64,000 nt of DNA from Streptomyces sp. Z26. Its GTDB lineage: Bacteria; Actinomycetota; Actinomycetes; Streptomycetales; Streptomycetaceae. Where the stretch lies: the NCBI RefSeq assembly GCF_003665095.1, contig NZ_RCHV01000002.1:6266501-6330500 (forward strand), in the 5' to 3' direction. The translations under genes were made by a program, and so were the position numbers. This document shows positions 6,887 to 14,787 of the stretch, piece by piece. The stretch's first letter is position 1, and each line of letters starts with the position of its first letter. The notes below the pieces were generated by a model. The model saw only the letters and a list, made by a program, of their open reading frames with translations. It was not told where the DNA came from and ran no database searches.

Positions 6887-8052
6887 CCCAGCACCTCGAT
6901 CCGTTCGACCCACTTCGTCTGGAGCACGCCCGGCCGGTTCGGCGCGATGATCCGCGCCGGATAGCCGTGGTCGGCGCTCAGCACACGGCCGTTGAGCCGC
7001 AGCGCGAGCAGCGTCAGCGGGTCGCGCGCGTACGACGCGCCCATCTCCGTCACCCCGTACGCGCCCGCCCGCTGGAGCGACACGATGCGCAGCCGCGCGT
7101 CGTGCGGCGCGCCCGCGCGGTCCAGCAGGTCGCTCAGGCGCACGCCCTCCCAGTCGGCGGACGCGCTCCAGCCCTCGACGCAGGCGATCGGCAGCCGTAC
7201 CGACCGCTGCGGCAGCCGGGCCAGTTCGGGGCGGGAGAGGGTGTACGGGCGCGGGCCCGCCACCCGGAGCCGCCAGTCGCGTACGGCGGCGGGCGAGACG
7301 CGGGCCTGCGCGGCGGTGCGGTTCACCGGGAGGCCCTGCGTGCCGTGGTCGGGGTGGCGCGGCGCGAGGAGGTCCAGCGGGCGCAGCGGGGTGAACGTCT
7401 GCCCGGCGGTGACGGCCGTGACCGCGCCGACGGCGGCGCCGACGCCGAGCAGCAGGGACCGGCGGTCTGGCGCGTCCTCGGCGGGCAGCTCCCGGGTGCC
7501 GGGCGACCGCCGGCTCCAGTGCGCGGCGATCTCGGGCGCCTTGACGGCCAGATGCAGCAGCAGCGCGCCCAGCAGCACCCACGCCAGCGCCCAGTGCACC
7601 TGCCGGAAGGAGAACGGCCACGGGTACCACTGCACGGTGTTGAGCAGCCCGAGGAACAGCTGGAGCAGCGCCGAGGACACCAGCACCGCCACCGACAGCC
7701 GCTCCAGGGCGTGCCGGACACCGCGTACGGGCGGCACGGTGAACAGCCGCGGGTACACCGTCCAGAGCTTCGCCAGCAGCAGCGGCACCGCCGCGATGCC
7801 GGTGGCGACGTGCAGGCCCTGGTTGAGGCGGTAGCCCCACACCGGCCGGGTGGGGAGCCGGTTCGCGAGGCCGCCCGGCGGTTCCTGGAGGACGTGGCTG
7901 AGCACCCCGGTGACGAAGCAGACCAGTACGGCGGCGCCGAGCCACCGTCCGACGGCGGTGGCGGTACGGGGGTCGTGCAGCCGTCCGCGGAACCGCGGGG
8001 GCTTCAACCGTGTGAGCGTCGCGGGGAGCCGCGACGGAGGGACGTGTCTCAT
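6883..8052 (-). CDS. Membrane-anchored molybdopterin oxidoreductase fused to cytochrome-b-like domain
   Basis: 389 residues. The N-terminal 180 residues hold four or five membrane helices with spaced histidines: His53, His81 (LNQGLHVATG), and His153 and His167 in QVHWALAWVLLGALLLH. That spacing suits heme b ligation. The C-terminal domain belongs to the sulfite-oxidase/YedY class: LPIACVEGWSASADWEG carries Cys291, the expected molybdenum ligand, and GYPARIIAPNRPG is also typical. The architecture equals MsrP plus MsrQ on one chain, so quinol-linked reduction (or oxidation) of a periplasmic substrate is plausible. A TAVTAG segment near residue 213 may be another membrane pass. GGAGG lies almost against the chosen ATG, so the start is slightly uncertain. 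Confidence 0.85.
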   Translation of the reverse strand: MRHVPPSRLPATLTRLKPPRFRGRLHDPRTATAVGRWLGAAVLVCFVTGVLSHVLQEPPGGLANRLPTRPVWGYRLNQGLHVATGIAAVPLLLAKLWTVYPRLFTVPPVRGVRHALERLSVAVLVSSALLQLFLGLLNTVQWYPWPFSFRQVHWALAWVLLGALLLHLAVKAPEIAAHWSRRSPGTRELPAEDAPDRRSLLLGVGAAVGAVTAVTAGQTFTPLRPLDLLAPRHPDHGTQGLPVNRTAAQARVSPAAVRDWRLRVAGPRPYTLSRPELARLPQRSVRLPIACVEGWSASADWEGVRLSDLLDRAGAPHDARLRIVSLQRAGAYGVTEMGASYARDPLTLLALRLNGRVLSADHGYPARIIAPNRPGVLQTKWVERIEVLG

Positions 8053-8182
8053 CCCTCCATCCCACCCCCTACCGGGGCCGGAACCGAGGTGCGGCGTGCT
8101 TACGGAACGCGGACATCCCTCCGCGCGTGGACGCGGAAGGGCAGCGCGACGGGCCGTCGACAGGCGCGACGGGAAGTGCCCC

Positions 8183-8196
8183 TCCGCGCGCGCGGA
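8183..8196. repeat. Short copy of CCGCGCGCGCGG extragenic palindrome
   Basis: TCCGCGCGCGCGGA is a perfect palindrome inside a 213-base gene-free stretch between two minus-strand genes (8053-8265). The flanking GGGAAGTGCCCC matches, inverted, sequence beside the copy at 20.3 kb. It probably belongs to the same repeat family as the palindromes at 12449-12476 and 20297-20318. Confidence 0.5.
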
Positions 8197-8265
8197 CGCG
8201 GCCCGCACGCCGCGGTCCGTATGCCACCGCCCGTAGGCCACAGCCGTACGCCGCCGTCCGTACGC

Positions 8266-9606
8266 TCACCAGCCCGTGACCAGCAGGTGGTTGATCGTCA
8301 GCGCGCCCACCGCCTGCGCGGCCAGCCAGTAGCGGCTGCCGCGCTCCGGCAGCAGCGCCGCCGCCGGGATCAGCCACAGCGTGAACGGCAGCCAGATCCG
8401 TTCCGTCTCCGCCTTGCTCATGCCGGACAGGTCCGCCGCCAGCACGGCGCACACCGCGCCCGCGACCAGCAGGGCCAGCGCCGCGTCCCCCCGCGCGGGC
8501 TCCCTCCGCAGCCCGCGTACGGCGCCGGGCAGTGCCACTCCCGCGTGCCGCAGGGCGGCCGCCGTGGCGACGCCGACGACGGCGACGTTGGCGGCCAGGT
8601 TCGCCCAGACGAAGTACCCGTACGGGCGCACTCCCGCGGCCCCTTCGTAGTACCGCCCGACGAGCACCGAGTACCCCTCCGGCCACCAGAAGCCCGCCGC
8701 CGTGAACGTGGCCACCCACGGCACCATCCCCAGCAGCACGTACGGCACCGGGCGGAGCGTACGGGCGGCGGCCAGCACGCCGAGACAGACCGGTGCCATC
8801 AGCAGCAGCCCGTACGACAGGTAGCAGGCGCCGCCGAGCAGCAGCCCGGCACCCAGCGCGGCGGCACGCGGCGACCGGGTGCGCCCGGTGGCCGCGAGCG
8901 CCAGCAGCGCGACGGCCCACGCGGTGACGCCGGTGAACCAGCCGTCGGCCGAGACGGCCTGCCACACGGCCGCCGGTGCCAGCACCGTGAACGGCGCCGC
9001 CCGCCGCGCCGTCTCCTCCCCGCACAGCGCGCGGAGCGTCACCAGCACGGCGACGGCCGCCGTCGACGCCGCCGTGACGCACCAGGCGGCGGCCCACGCG
9101 CCACCGCCCAGCCCGATCCGGTCCAGGCCGACGAACGTCAGCAGCGCGCCCGGCGGATGGCCCGCCACATGGGCGGGCCAGTTGTCCGGCCCGTACGGGA
9201 TGCGGTCGGTGAACGTCCGCAGCGCGGCACCCACGTCGTCCACGCCGCCGACGGCCTGGAGGTACTCGTACTTCGTCGTCAGCCGCTCCGCCACGCCCCG
9301 CTGCCAGCCGTCCACGAGGGCCAGCGACCACAGCCACGCGCTCGACCCGGCCCACCCCGCGAGCAGCAGTCGGCGCCAGCGCAGCCGACGGGCGAGCACC
9401 GGACCGTACGCCACCGTCAGCACCGCGAAGGCCAGCGCGGCGGGCGTACCGGGGCCCACGTGCGGCAGCCAGTACGCGTACAGGGGCGGCCAGCGCAGGC
9501 GCAGTGAACCCTCCGCGTCCTCGATGTGCCGCCCCACGAGCAGGGCGGCGGCGAACAGCAGGACGGCTGCGGAGGCGGCGTACAGATCCCGCCGGGTCGT
9601 TCTCAC
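8266..9606 (-). CDS. Polytopic membrane protein, GT-C glycosyltransferase-like
   Basis: 446 residues with roughly ten to twelve hydrophobic segments. The first extracytoplasmic region contains the sequence around PYGPDNWPAHVAGHPPGA, and a later loop has WWPEGYSVLVGRYYEGAAG. Many helices, an acidic/aromatic first loop and a late YW-rich helix are typical of polyprenyl-phosphate-dependent GT-C enzymes and of actinomycete integral membrane proteins annotated near them. No DxD or EQ motif convinces me, so the enzymatic role is an inference. With the GT2 enzyme 4 kb away it could use a lipid-linked sugar. Its short upstream region shows no obvious promoter. Confidence 0.7.
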   Translation of the reverse strand: MRTTRRDLYAASAAVLLFAAALLVGRHIEDAEGSLRLRWPPLYAYWLPHVGPGTPAALAFAVLTVAYGPVLARRLRWRRLLLAGWAGSSAWLWSLALVDGWQRGVAERLTTKYEYLQAVGGVDDVGAALRTFTDRIPYGPDNWPAHVAGHPPGALLTFVGLDRIGLGGGAWAAAWCVTAASTAAVAVLVTLRALCGEETARRAAPFTVLAPAAVWQAVSADGWFTGVTAWAVALLALAATGRTRSPRAAALGAGLLLGGACYLSYGLLLMAPVCLGVLAAARTLRPVPYVLLGMVPWVATFTAAGFWWPEGYSVLVGRYYEGAAGVRPYGYFVWANLAANVAVVGVATAAALRHAGVALPGAVRGLRREPARGDAALALLVAGAVCAVLAADLSGMSKAETERIWLPFTLWLIPAAALLPERGSRYWLAAQAVGALTINHLLVTGW

Positions 9607-9894
9607 CGGGCCACCGTAGGGCGCGGAACCGCCCGCCCGGCGCCGCCGCCGCGAGACGTCACCGTGCCGTCAGATCCGCGCCCCGGGGCGGCGGCCCATC
9701 CCGGCGCCCGACAGCGCCCGGCGGCGGCCGGGACCGGAGCGCGGCGGACCGTACGAGCCGCCGGGGAGGACGCCGACATGGACACGGGGCGGGGCGCGTT
9801 GCATGATCAAACAGCTCAGCAGCCGACCAGGTGCAGCGCACCACGCGCACGGGGGTCATACGTACCACCGCGCGCCGGGACCGAAAGGGAACAC

Positions 9895-10893
9895 ATGCCG
9901 CTCCTCGACCTGCCGTGGGAAGCACTGCGCAGCTACCGGCCGGACGTGACCCCGCCGGAGGACTTCGACCGCTTCTGGGAGGAGACGCTCGCGGAGGCGC
10001 GCACGGCGGGCGAGACCGCCCCGCCCGCCGAGTACCGGCCGCTGGCCGACTCGCCGCTGCGCACCGTCGAGGCGTACGACGTGCGCTTCCCCGGCTGGGA
10101 CGGCCAGCCGGTCGCGGCGTGGCTGCTGCTGCCGCGCGGCGAGCCCGCGCCGCTGCCCGCGGTCGTCACGTACATCGGCTACAGCGGCGGCCGGGGACTG
10201 CACACGGAGCACCTGCTGTGGAGCGCCGCCGGGTACGCGCACCTCGTCGTCGACAGCCGTGGCCAGGGCCACGACACCCCCGACCCCGACCCGGTGCCCA
10301 GCCCGCAGTACGTCGGCGGGTTCATGACCCGCGGCATCGAGGACCCCCGGCACCACTACTACCGGCGGCTGATGGCCGACTGCGTACGCGCGGTGGACGC
10401 CCTCCGCGTGCACCCCGCCGTCGACCCCGAGCGGATCGTCGTCCAGGGCGCGAGCCAGGGCGGGGGACTCGCCCTCGCCGTCGCCGGACTCGCCGGGGAG
10501 GAGGTCGCGGCGGCGCTGGTCGACGTGCCGTTCCTCAGCCACATGCGGCGCGGCACGGAGCTGGCCACCGCCGGACCGTACCCGGAGATCGTGCACTACC
10601 TCGGCGTGCACCGGCGCGTCGACCCGGAGCCGGTGTTCCGCACCCTCTCCTACTTCGACGGCCTGCACTTCGCGCCGCGAGCGGCGGCACCGGCGCTGTT
10701 CAGCGTGGGCCTGATGGACCCCAGCTGCCCGCCGTCCACCGTCTTCGCGGCGTACAACCGCTACGCGGGGGAGCGGAAGGACATCACCGTATGGGAGTTC
10801 GGCGACCACGGCGGCGGTCGCGGCTCGCAGCCCGAGGAGCAGCTGCGGTGGCTGCACGAGGCGGGCCTGGGCGCCGGGCCCGGCGCGGACTGA
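9895..10893 (+). CDS. AXE1-type acetyl xylan esterase / cephalosporin-C deacetylase
   Basis: 332 residues, no signal peptide, so cytoplasmic. The start MPLLDLPWEALRSYRP and TPPEDFDRFWEETL match the N-terminus of carbohydrate esterase family 7. The nucleophile elbow is VVQGASQGGGLAL, the acid lies near LMDPSCPPST, and the histidine is in FGDHGGG. YIGYSGGRG forms the oxyanion region. Enzymes of this family remove acetyl groups from imported xylo-oligosaccharides and other acetylated sugars. AAAGGG precedes the ATG by about 6 bases. The 288 bases upstream contain an AT-rich patch TGCATGATCAAAC (from 9801) that may belong to the promoter. The neighbour is an orphan sugar-binding lipoprotein transcribed toward it. 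Confidence 0.9.
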   Translation: MPLLDLPWEALRSYRPDVTPPEDFDRFWEETLAEARTAGETAPPAEYRPLADSPLRTVEAYDVRFPGWDGQPVAAWLLLPRGEPAPLPAVVTYIGYSGGRGLHTEHLLWSAAGYAHLVVDSRGQGHDTPDPDPVPSPQYVGGFMTRGIEDPRHHYYRRLMADCVRAVDALRVHPAVDPERIVVQGASQGGGLALAVAGLAGEEVAAALVDVPFLSHMRRGTELATAGPYPEIVHYLGVHRRVDPEPVFRTLSYFDGLHFAPRAAAPALFSVGLMDPSCPPSTVFAAYNRYAGERKDITVWEFGDHGGGRGSQPEEQLRWLHEAGLGAGPGAD

Positions 10894-10927
10894 CCGGGCG
10901 GACCGACCCGGCGGCGGCCGAGGCGCC

Positions 10928-10972
10928 TGGACCGGGCGCACGTGGTCCGGGTGTACGTGGCCCGGGCGTACG
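10928..10972. repeat. Three imperfect 15-bp tandem repeats between convergent genes
   Basis: Units TGGACCGGGCGCACG, TGGTCCGGGTGTACG and TGGCCCGGGCGTACG lie head to tail in the 103-base spacer between the esterase and the lipoprotein gene, both of which point toward it. Units differ at 2-4 positions. I see no open frame using them. Confidence 0.7.
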
Positions 10973-10996
10973 CGTGCCGGTGGTCCGACGCGGGGC

Positions 10997-12289
10997 TCAG
11001 GCGCCGCCGTTGAGGAGCCGCGTGATCTCCTCCGACGCCCTACGGGCGGCGGTGCGCACGTCCGCGCCGCGCAGTACGGCGGTCTGGTACGTCTTCAGCG
11101 GGTTGTCCGCCTCCAGGTCACCCCAGTGCGGCGACGCCGGGGTGGCGTGGCCGTTCTCCGCGGCCTCCGCCATCGCGGCGGTGCCCGGTTCCCGCTCCAA
11201 CGCCTCGGTCAGGCGGGCCTTGTTGGGGACGAAGCTCATGGTGTTCGCCATGCGCTGCTGCCAGCCGTCCGAGGCGAGGAGGCGGATGAAGTCGTAGCCC
11301 TCCTCCCGCGCGTCGCTCCTCTCCGGCATGATCAGCACCGAACCGCCGGTGAACACGCTGCCCGGCGTCCCCGCCCGCTTGCCGGGCACGGGGAAGAAGC
11401 CGAGCTTGCCCGCGAGTTCCGGATTGGCGTCGGTGATGAGCTTCGCGGAACCCGGCACGGCGACCAGTTGCGCGACGTCCTTCCGCGCGAAGACCTCCAG
11501 TTCGTCGGGGTGGGCCTCGTCGGCCGCCGCGTCGGCGTCGCCGTACCCCTGGAGGCGGGCGTAGAACTCCATCCCGCGCACCGCCTCGGGCGAGTCCACG
11601 TCGCCCGCCCACCTGCCGCTGCGCTCCACGGCCAGTTCGCCGCCCTCGTCCCAGACGAAGCCCGCGAGCACGTACCAGTTGCGGCCCGGCAGGTAGATCC
11701 CCTGCTGCCCCTCCGGCTCGTCCAGGCGCTCGGTCGCCTCCAGCCACTCCTCGCGGTCGCGGGGCGGCGCGTCGACGCCCGCCTTCTCGAAGAGGTCCTT
11801 GCGGTAGATCACGACGCGGTTGGCGGCGTAGAAGGGCACCCCGAACTGGTAGCCGTCGACCTGCCCGGACGACGCCATCGCGTCGATCCAGTCGTCGCCG
11901 CCGAGTTCGGCGAACTCCGTGGTGAAGTTCCGTACGCCGCCCGCCTCCACGTACTCGGCGACCTGCGTGTTGCCGACCTCGATGACGTCCGGGCCGTCGT
12001 CCGAACGGAGCGCCCGGTGCACCTTCTTGTCGATCCCCGGCCACTCGTGCACCGTCACGTGCGCCTTCGCGCCGGGGTTGCGCGACTCGAAGTCACGGAC
12101 GAAGTCGTCTGTGAACTCCTCGGTCAGGCTGCCCTTCATGAGCCACACCTCGACGGTCCGCGTCCCACCGCCCGGATCGGACAGCGTGCCGCAGCCCGCG
12201 AGGAGCAGCAGCGCCAGCGCGCATAAGAGGGAACGCCGGACCGTCGGCGCGCTGCGCGTGCGGAGGCGCGGACCGGACCGGTGCGGCAT
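10997..12289 (-). CDS. Extracellular solute-binding lipoprotein (sugar ABC type), TTA-containing
   Basis: 430 residues. Basic N-terminus, a hydrophobic stretch and the lipobox LLLAGC (Cys33 or so) mark a lipoprotein signal peptide. The mature part begins TVEVWLMKGS and contains GPDVIEVGNTQVAEY, GVPFYAANRVVIYRKD and GSVLIMPERSD, all characteristic of family 1 binding proteins for oligosaccharides (maltose/trehalose/N,N'-diacetylchitobiose type). There are no permease or ATPase genes beside it, so it must use a transporter encoded elsewhere. An AAGGGG ribosome site is visible. Codon 22, within the signal peptide, is TTA, the only in-frame TTA codon I found in any gene here, which would make expression depend on bldA tRNA. 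Confidence 0.9.
   Translation of the reverse strand: MPHRSGPRLRTRSAPTVRRSLLCALALLLLAGCGTLSDPGGGTRTVEVWLMKGSLTEEFTDDFVRDFESRNPGAKAHVTVHEWPGIDKKVHRALRSDDGPDVIEVGNTQVAEYVEAGGVRNFTTEFAELGGDDWIDAMASSGQVDGYQFGVPFYAANRVVIYRKDLFEKAGVDAPPRDREEWLEATERLDEPEGQQGIYLPGRNWYVLAGFVWDEGGELAVERSGRWAGDVDSPEAVRGMEFYARLQGYGDADAAADEAHPDELEVFARKDVAQLVAVPGSAKLITDANPELAGKLGFFPVPGKRAGTPGSVFTGGSVLIMPERSDAREEGYDFIRLLASDGWQQRMANTMSFVPNKARLTEALEREPGTAAMAEAAENGHATPASPHWGDLEADNPLKTYQTAVLRGADVRTAARRASEEITRLLNGGA
12224..12226 (-). promoter_or_regulatory. TTA leucine codon (bldA control point)
   Basis: In-frame TTA as codon 22 of the solute-binding lipoprotein, in the segment reading S-L-L-C-A. In Streptomyces the only tRNA reading UUA is the product of bldA, whose mature form accumulates late, so a codon this early in the message can gate translation by developmental stage. 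Confidence 0.8.
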
Positions 12290-12448
12290 GCGGGCACCCC
12301 TTCGGGAGGTCCTGCGGGAGACCTGAGGCGTACGGCCATGCGTGGGTTTTCGGGACCCCGAAGCTCGCACGGACCCGTGCGACGGTCAAGGGGGTGCGCC
12401 CCGCGAATCGCCCGCCGTCCGCGGCGGGTTCCCTCCGCCTGCGGCAAG

Positions 12449-12476
12449 TCCGCGCTCCGCGCGCGCGGAGCGCGGA
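12449..12476. repeat. 28-bp perfect GC palindrome (extragenic element)
   Basis: A perfect palindrome centred between 12462 and 12463 with core CTCCGCGCGCGCGGAG. It lies in the 247-base gap between the lipoprotein gene and a small membrane protein gene, both on the minus strand. It may terminate the small gene's transcript. Its core recurs at 6.3, 8.2 and 20.3 kb. Confidence 0.65.
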
Positions 12477-12536
12477 GAACACGTACGGAGGGACACGTTC
12501 CGCGCACGGAGCCGCAGCGGGTCGGCCCCCTGCGTC

Positions 12537-12749
12537 TCACGCCGAACCGGGCAGCCTCTCCGCCGCCGTGCCGACCGTGACGCCGAGGACGAGCAGCACA
12601 CCGCTGACGTAGACCTCGTAACCGTCCAGGAAACCGATCCGATGGGTGAGCGCCCACAGGTCGAACGCCCCGTCGGTGAACGTGTGCAGCAGGCCGCCGA
12701 CGCCCTGGCAGACCAGGACGAACGACAGGGCGCCGAGGAGACTCTTCAT
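12537..12749 (-). CDS. Small membrane protein, hypothetical
   Basis: 70 residues: MKSLLGALSFVLVCQGVGG, then a short polar loop DGAFDLWALTHR, then a second hydrophobic helix YVSGVLLVLGVTVGTAAE. Two membrane passes with both ends probably on the same side. Base use (GC third positions) matches real genes, and the sequence reads like a conserved actinomycete small membrane protein, but I know no function. The ribosome site is weak. It stands alone between the lipoprotein gene and the divergent histidine kinase. Confidence 0.65.
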   Translation of the reverse strand: MKSLLGALSFVLVCQGVGGLLHTFTDGAFDLWALTHRIGFLDGYEVYVSGVLLVLGVTVGTAAERLPGSA

Positions 12750-12918
12750 GCCGCGAGGCTAGGAGCCTCCCGCCCGCGCCCGGTATCGGTCGGCGGCAGC
12801 GGCACGTCCGACGAAAGTCGCGCCCGGCGGGGGGCGTTGTCATCCCTCCGTACAGAGTCGCGTACGGACGTGTGCGGCACGGGGCGCGTCCCCCCGCGCG
12901 GAACGTAGATTCGCCCGT

Positions 12919-14061
12919 GTGCGCCGTACACCCCGCGAGTGGTTCGCCGACATCAGCCTGTGCCTGTGCGCCGCGGGCTTCTCCGTCCTCACCTTCGACT
13001 CCGTCGTCCCGCACGGGCAGTCACCCGCCGTCCTCCTCCTCGACCAGCTGGCGGGCGGCCTCGCCTGCGCGGCGCTGTTCCTGCGCCGCCGCTGGCCGGT
13101 GCACCTCGCGGTGGCGCTGCTGGTGGCGGGGACCGTGTCGCACTTCATCACCGGCCCCGCCCTCGTCGCCCTGTTCACCGTGGCGACCTGCCGCCCGCCG
13201 CGCGTCACCGCCCGGCTGGCGGTGCTGGCGTTCGCGCCGTTCCCGGTGTTCCTCGCGCAGGGCCCCGACCTGGGGCGGCCCGCGACGGCCTCCGCCATCA
13301 CGTACTTCGCGCTGGTGGCCGCGACGTTCGGCTGGGGGCTGTACGTGCGCTCCCGTCGCGAGCTGGTCCGGTCGCTGCACGCGCGCGCGGAGCAGGCGGC
13401 GGACGAGGCGCGGCGCCAGGCGCGCGAGGACATCGCCCGCGAGATGCACGACGTGCTCGCGCACCGGCTGTCGCTGCTGAGCGTCCACGCGGGGGCTCTG
13501 GAGTTCAACCCGGGCGCCCCCGAGGCGGAGGTGCGCCGCGCGGCCGGGGTCATCCGCGACAGCGCGCACCAGGCGTTGGAGGACATGCGGGAGATCATCG
13601 GGGTGCTGCGCGGCGAGGGCGACGGTGGCCGCCCGCAGCCCGTGCTCGCGGACCTGACGCGGCTCGCCGACGAGTCCCGCGCGGCGGGCGCCCGCGTCAC
13701 CCTGGACCAGCGCGTCGCGCGTCCCGAGGACGTCCCGGCGCTCACCGGCCGTACGGCGTACCGCGTCGCGCAGGAGGGGCTGACGAACGCCCGCAAGCAC
13801 GCGCCGGACGCGGAGGTGACCGTCACCGTCAGCGGCGGACCCCACCAGGGCCTCACGGTCGAGCTGCGGAACGCCGCGCCGCCCGCCCCGGCCGCCGCCC
13901 GCGACACCGACGCCGAATCCGGTCTGCCGGGCGGCATCCCGGGCGGCGGGCAGGGGCTGATCGGGCTCGCCGAACGCACCCGGCTGGTCGGCGGCGAGCT
14001 GGAACACGGCCGTACCGGCGCCGACTTCACGCTCCGCGCCTGGCTACCGTGGCGCGCATGA
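12919..14061 (+). CDS. NarL-class sensor histidine kinase
   Basis: 380 residues from a GTG. Hydrophobic segments at about residues 10-30, 37-55, 62-80, 84-112 and 124-143 form an N-terminal membrane sensor with almost no external loops. The HisKA_3 dimerisation box is REDIAREMHDVLAHRLSLLS with phospho-acceptor His177. The ATPase domain shows YRVAQEGLTNARKHAP and GQGLIGLAERTRL. This is the standard actinomycete NarL/DesK-type kinase. Its stop overlaps the regulator start as ATGA, so the pair is coupled. The kinase lacks a recognisable ligand domain. The target genes are unknown. Confidence 0.92.
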   Translation: MRRTPREWFADISLCLCAAGFSVLTFDSVVPHGQSPAVLLLDQLAGGLACAALFLRRRWPVHLAVALLVAGTVSHFITGPALVALFTVATCRPPRVTARLAVLAFAPFPVFLAQGPDLGRPATASAITYFALVAATFGWGLYVRSRRELVRSLHARAEQAADEARRQAREDIAREMHDVLAHRLSLLSVHAGALEFNPGAPEAEVRRAAGVIRDSAHQALEDMREIIGVLRGEGDGGRPQPVLADLTRLADESRAAGARVTLDQRVARPEDVPALTGRTAYRVAQEGLTNARKHAPDAEVTVTVSGGPHQGLTVELRNAAPPAPAAARDTDAESGLPGGIPGGGQGLIGLAERTRLVGGELEHGRTGADFTLRAWLPWRA

Positions 14062-14723
14062 CCATCAGCGTCCTCCTCGTCGACGACGACCCCCTGGTAC
14101 GCGCCGGGCTCAGGCTCATGCTCGGCGGCGTCCCCGACATCGAGATCACGGGGGAGGCCGCGGACGGCTCCGAGGTGCCGCACCTCGTGGACCGGCTCGC
14201 GCCCGACGTGGTCCTCATGGACATCCGCATGCCGGACGTGGACGGGCTCACCGCCACCGAGGCGCTCCGTGCCCGCCCCGACCCGCCGGAGATCGTCGTC
14301 CTCACCACCTTCGACGCCGACGCGCACGTGCTGCGCGCGCTGCGTGCCGGAGCGGCGGGTTTCCTTCTCAAGGACACCCCGCCCGCCGACATCGTCGCCG
14401 CCGTGCGCAAGGTCGCCGCGGGCGACCCGGCGCTGTCACCGGCCGTCACCCGGCAGTTGATCCGGCACGTGGCCGGTTCCGGCCGGGACACCCGCCGCTC
14501 CCGCGCGGCGACCGCGCTGGGCTCCCTCGGCGCGCGGGAACGGGAGGTGGCGCTCGCCGTCGGGCGCGGCGGGTCGAACGCGGAGATCGCGCGCGGACTC
14601 CACATGAGCCTCCCCACCGTCAAGACGCACGTGTCCCGCATCCTCGCCAAGCTGGGCCTGAACAACAGGGTCCAGATCGCGCTGCTCGTGCACGACGCCG
14701 GGCTCCTGGAGAACGGCGCGTAA
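14058..14723 (+). CDS. LuxR/NarL-type response regulator
   Basis: 221 residues. Receiver domain: LLVDDDPLVRAGLR, phospho-acceptor Asp55 in VVLMDIRMPDVDG, Thr in VLTTFDAD and Lys in FLLKDTPPADI. C-terminal LuxR helix-turn-helix: LGAREREVALAVGRGGSNAEIA and LSLPTVKTH-like LHMSLPTVKTHVSRIL. Pairs with the preceding kinase. No operator can be assigned. The luciferase-like gene 65 bases downstream may or may not be co-transcribed. Confidence 0.93.
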   Translation: MTISVLLVDDDPLVRAGLRLMLGGVPDIEITGEAADGSEVPHLVDRLAPDVVLMDIRMPDVDGLTATEALRARPDPPEIVVLTTFDADAHVLRALRAGAAGFLLKDTPPADIVAAVRKVAAGDPALSPAVTRQLIRHVAGSGRDTRRSRAATALGSLGAREREVALAVGRGGSNAEIARGLHMSLPTVKTHVSRILAKLGLNNRVQIALLVHDAGLLENGA

Positions 14724-14787
14724 CGGCGGAGGGCCGGGGAGTCCGTACGCGGGAATCCGCGGCGGGTACGAGCGCGTTGACGGGCGC

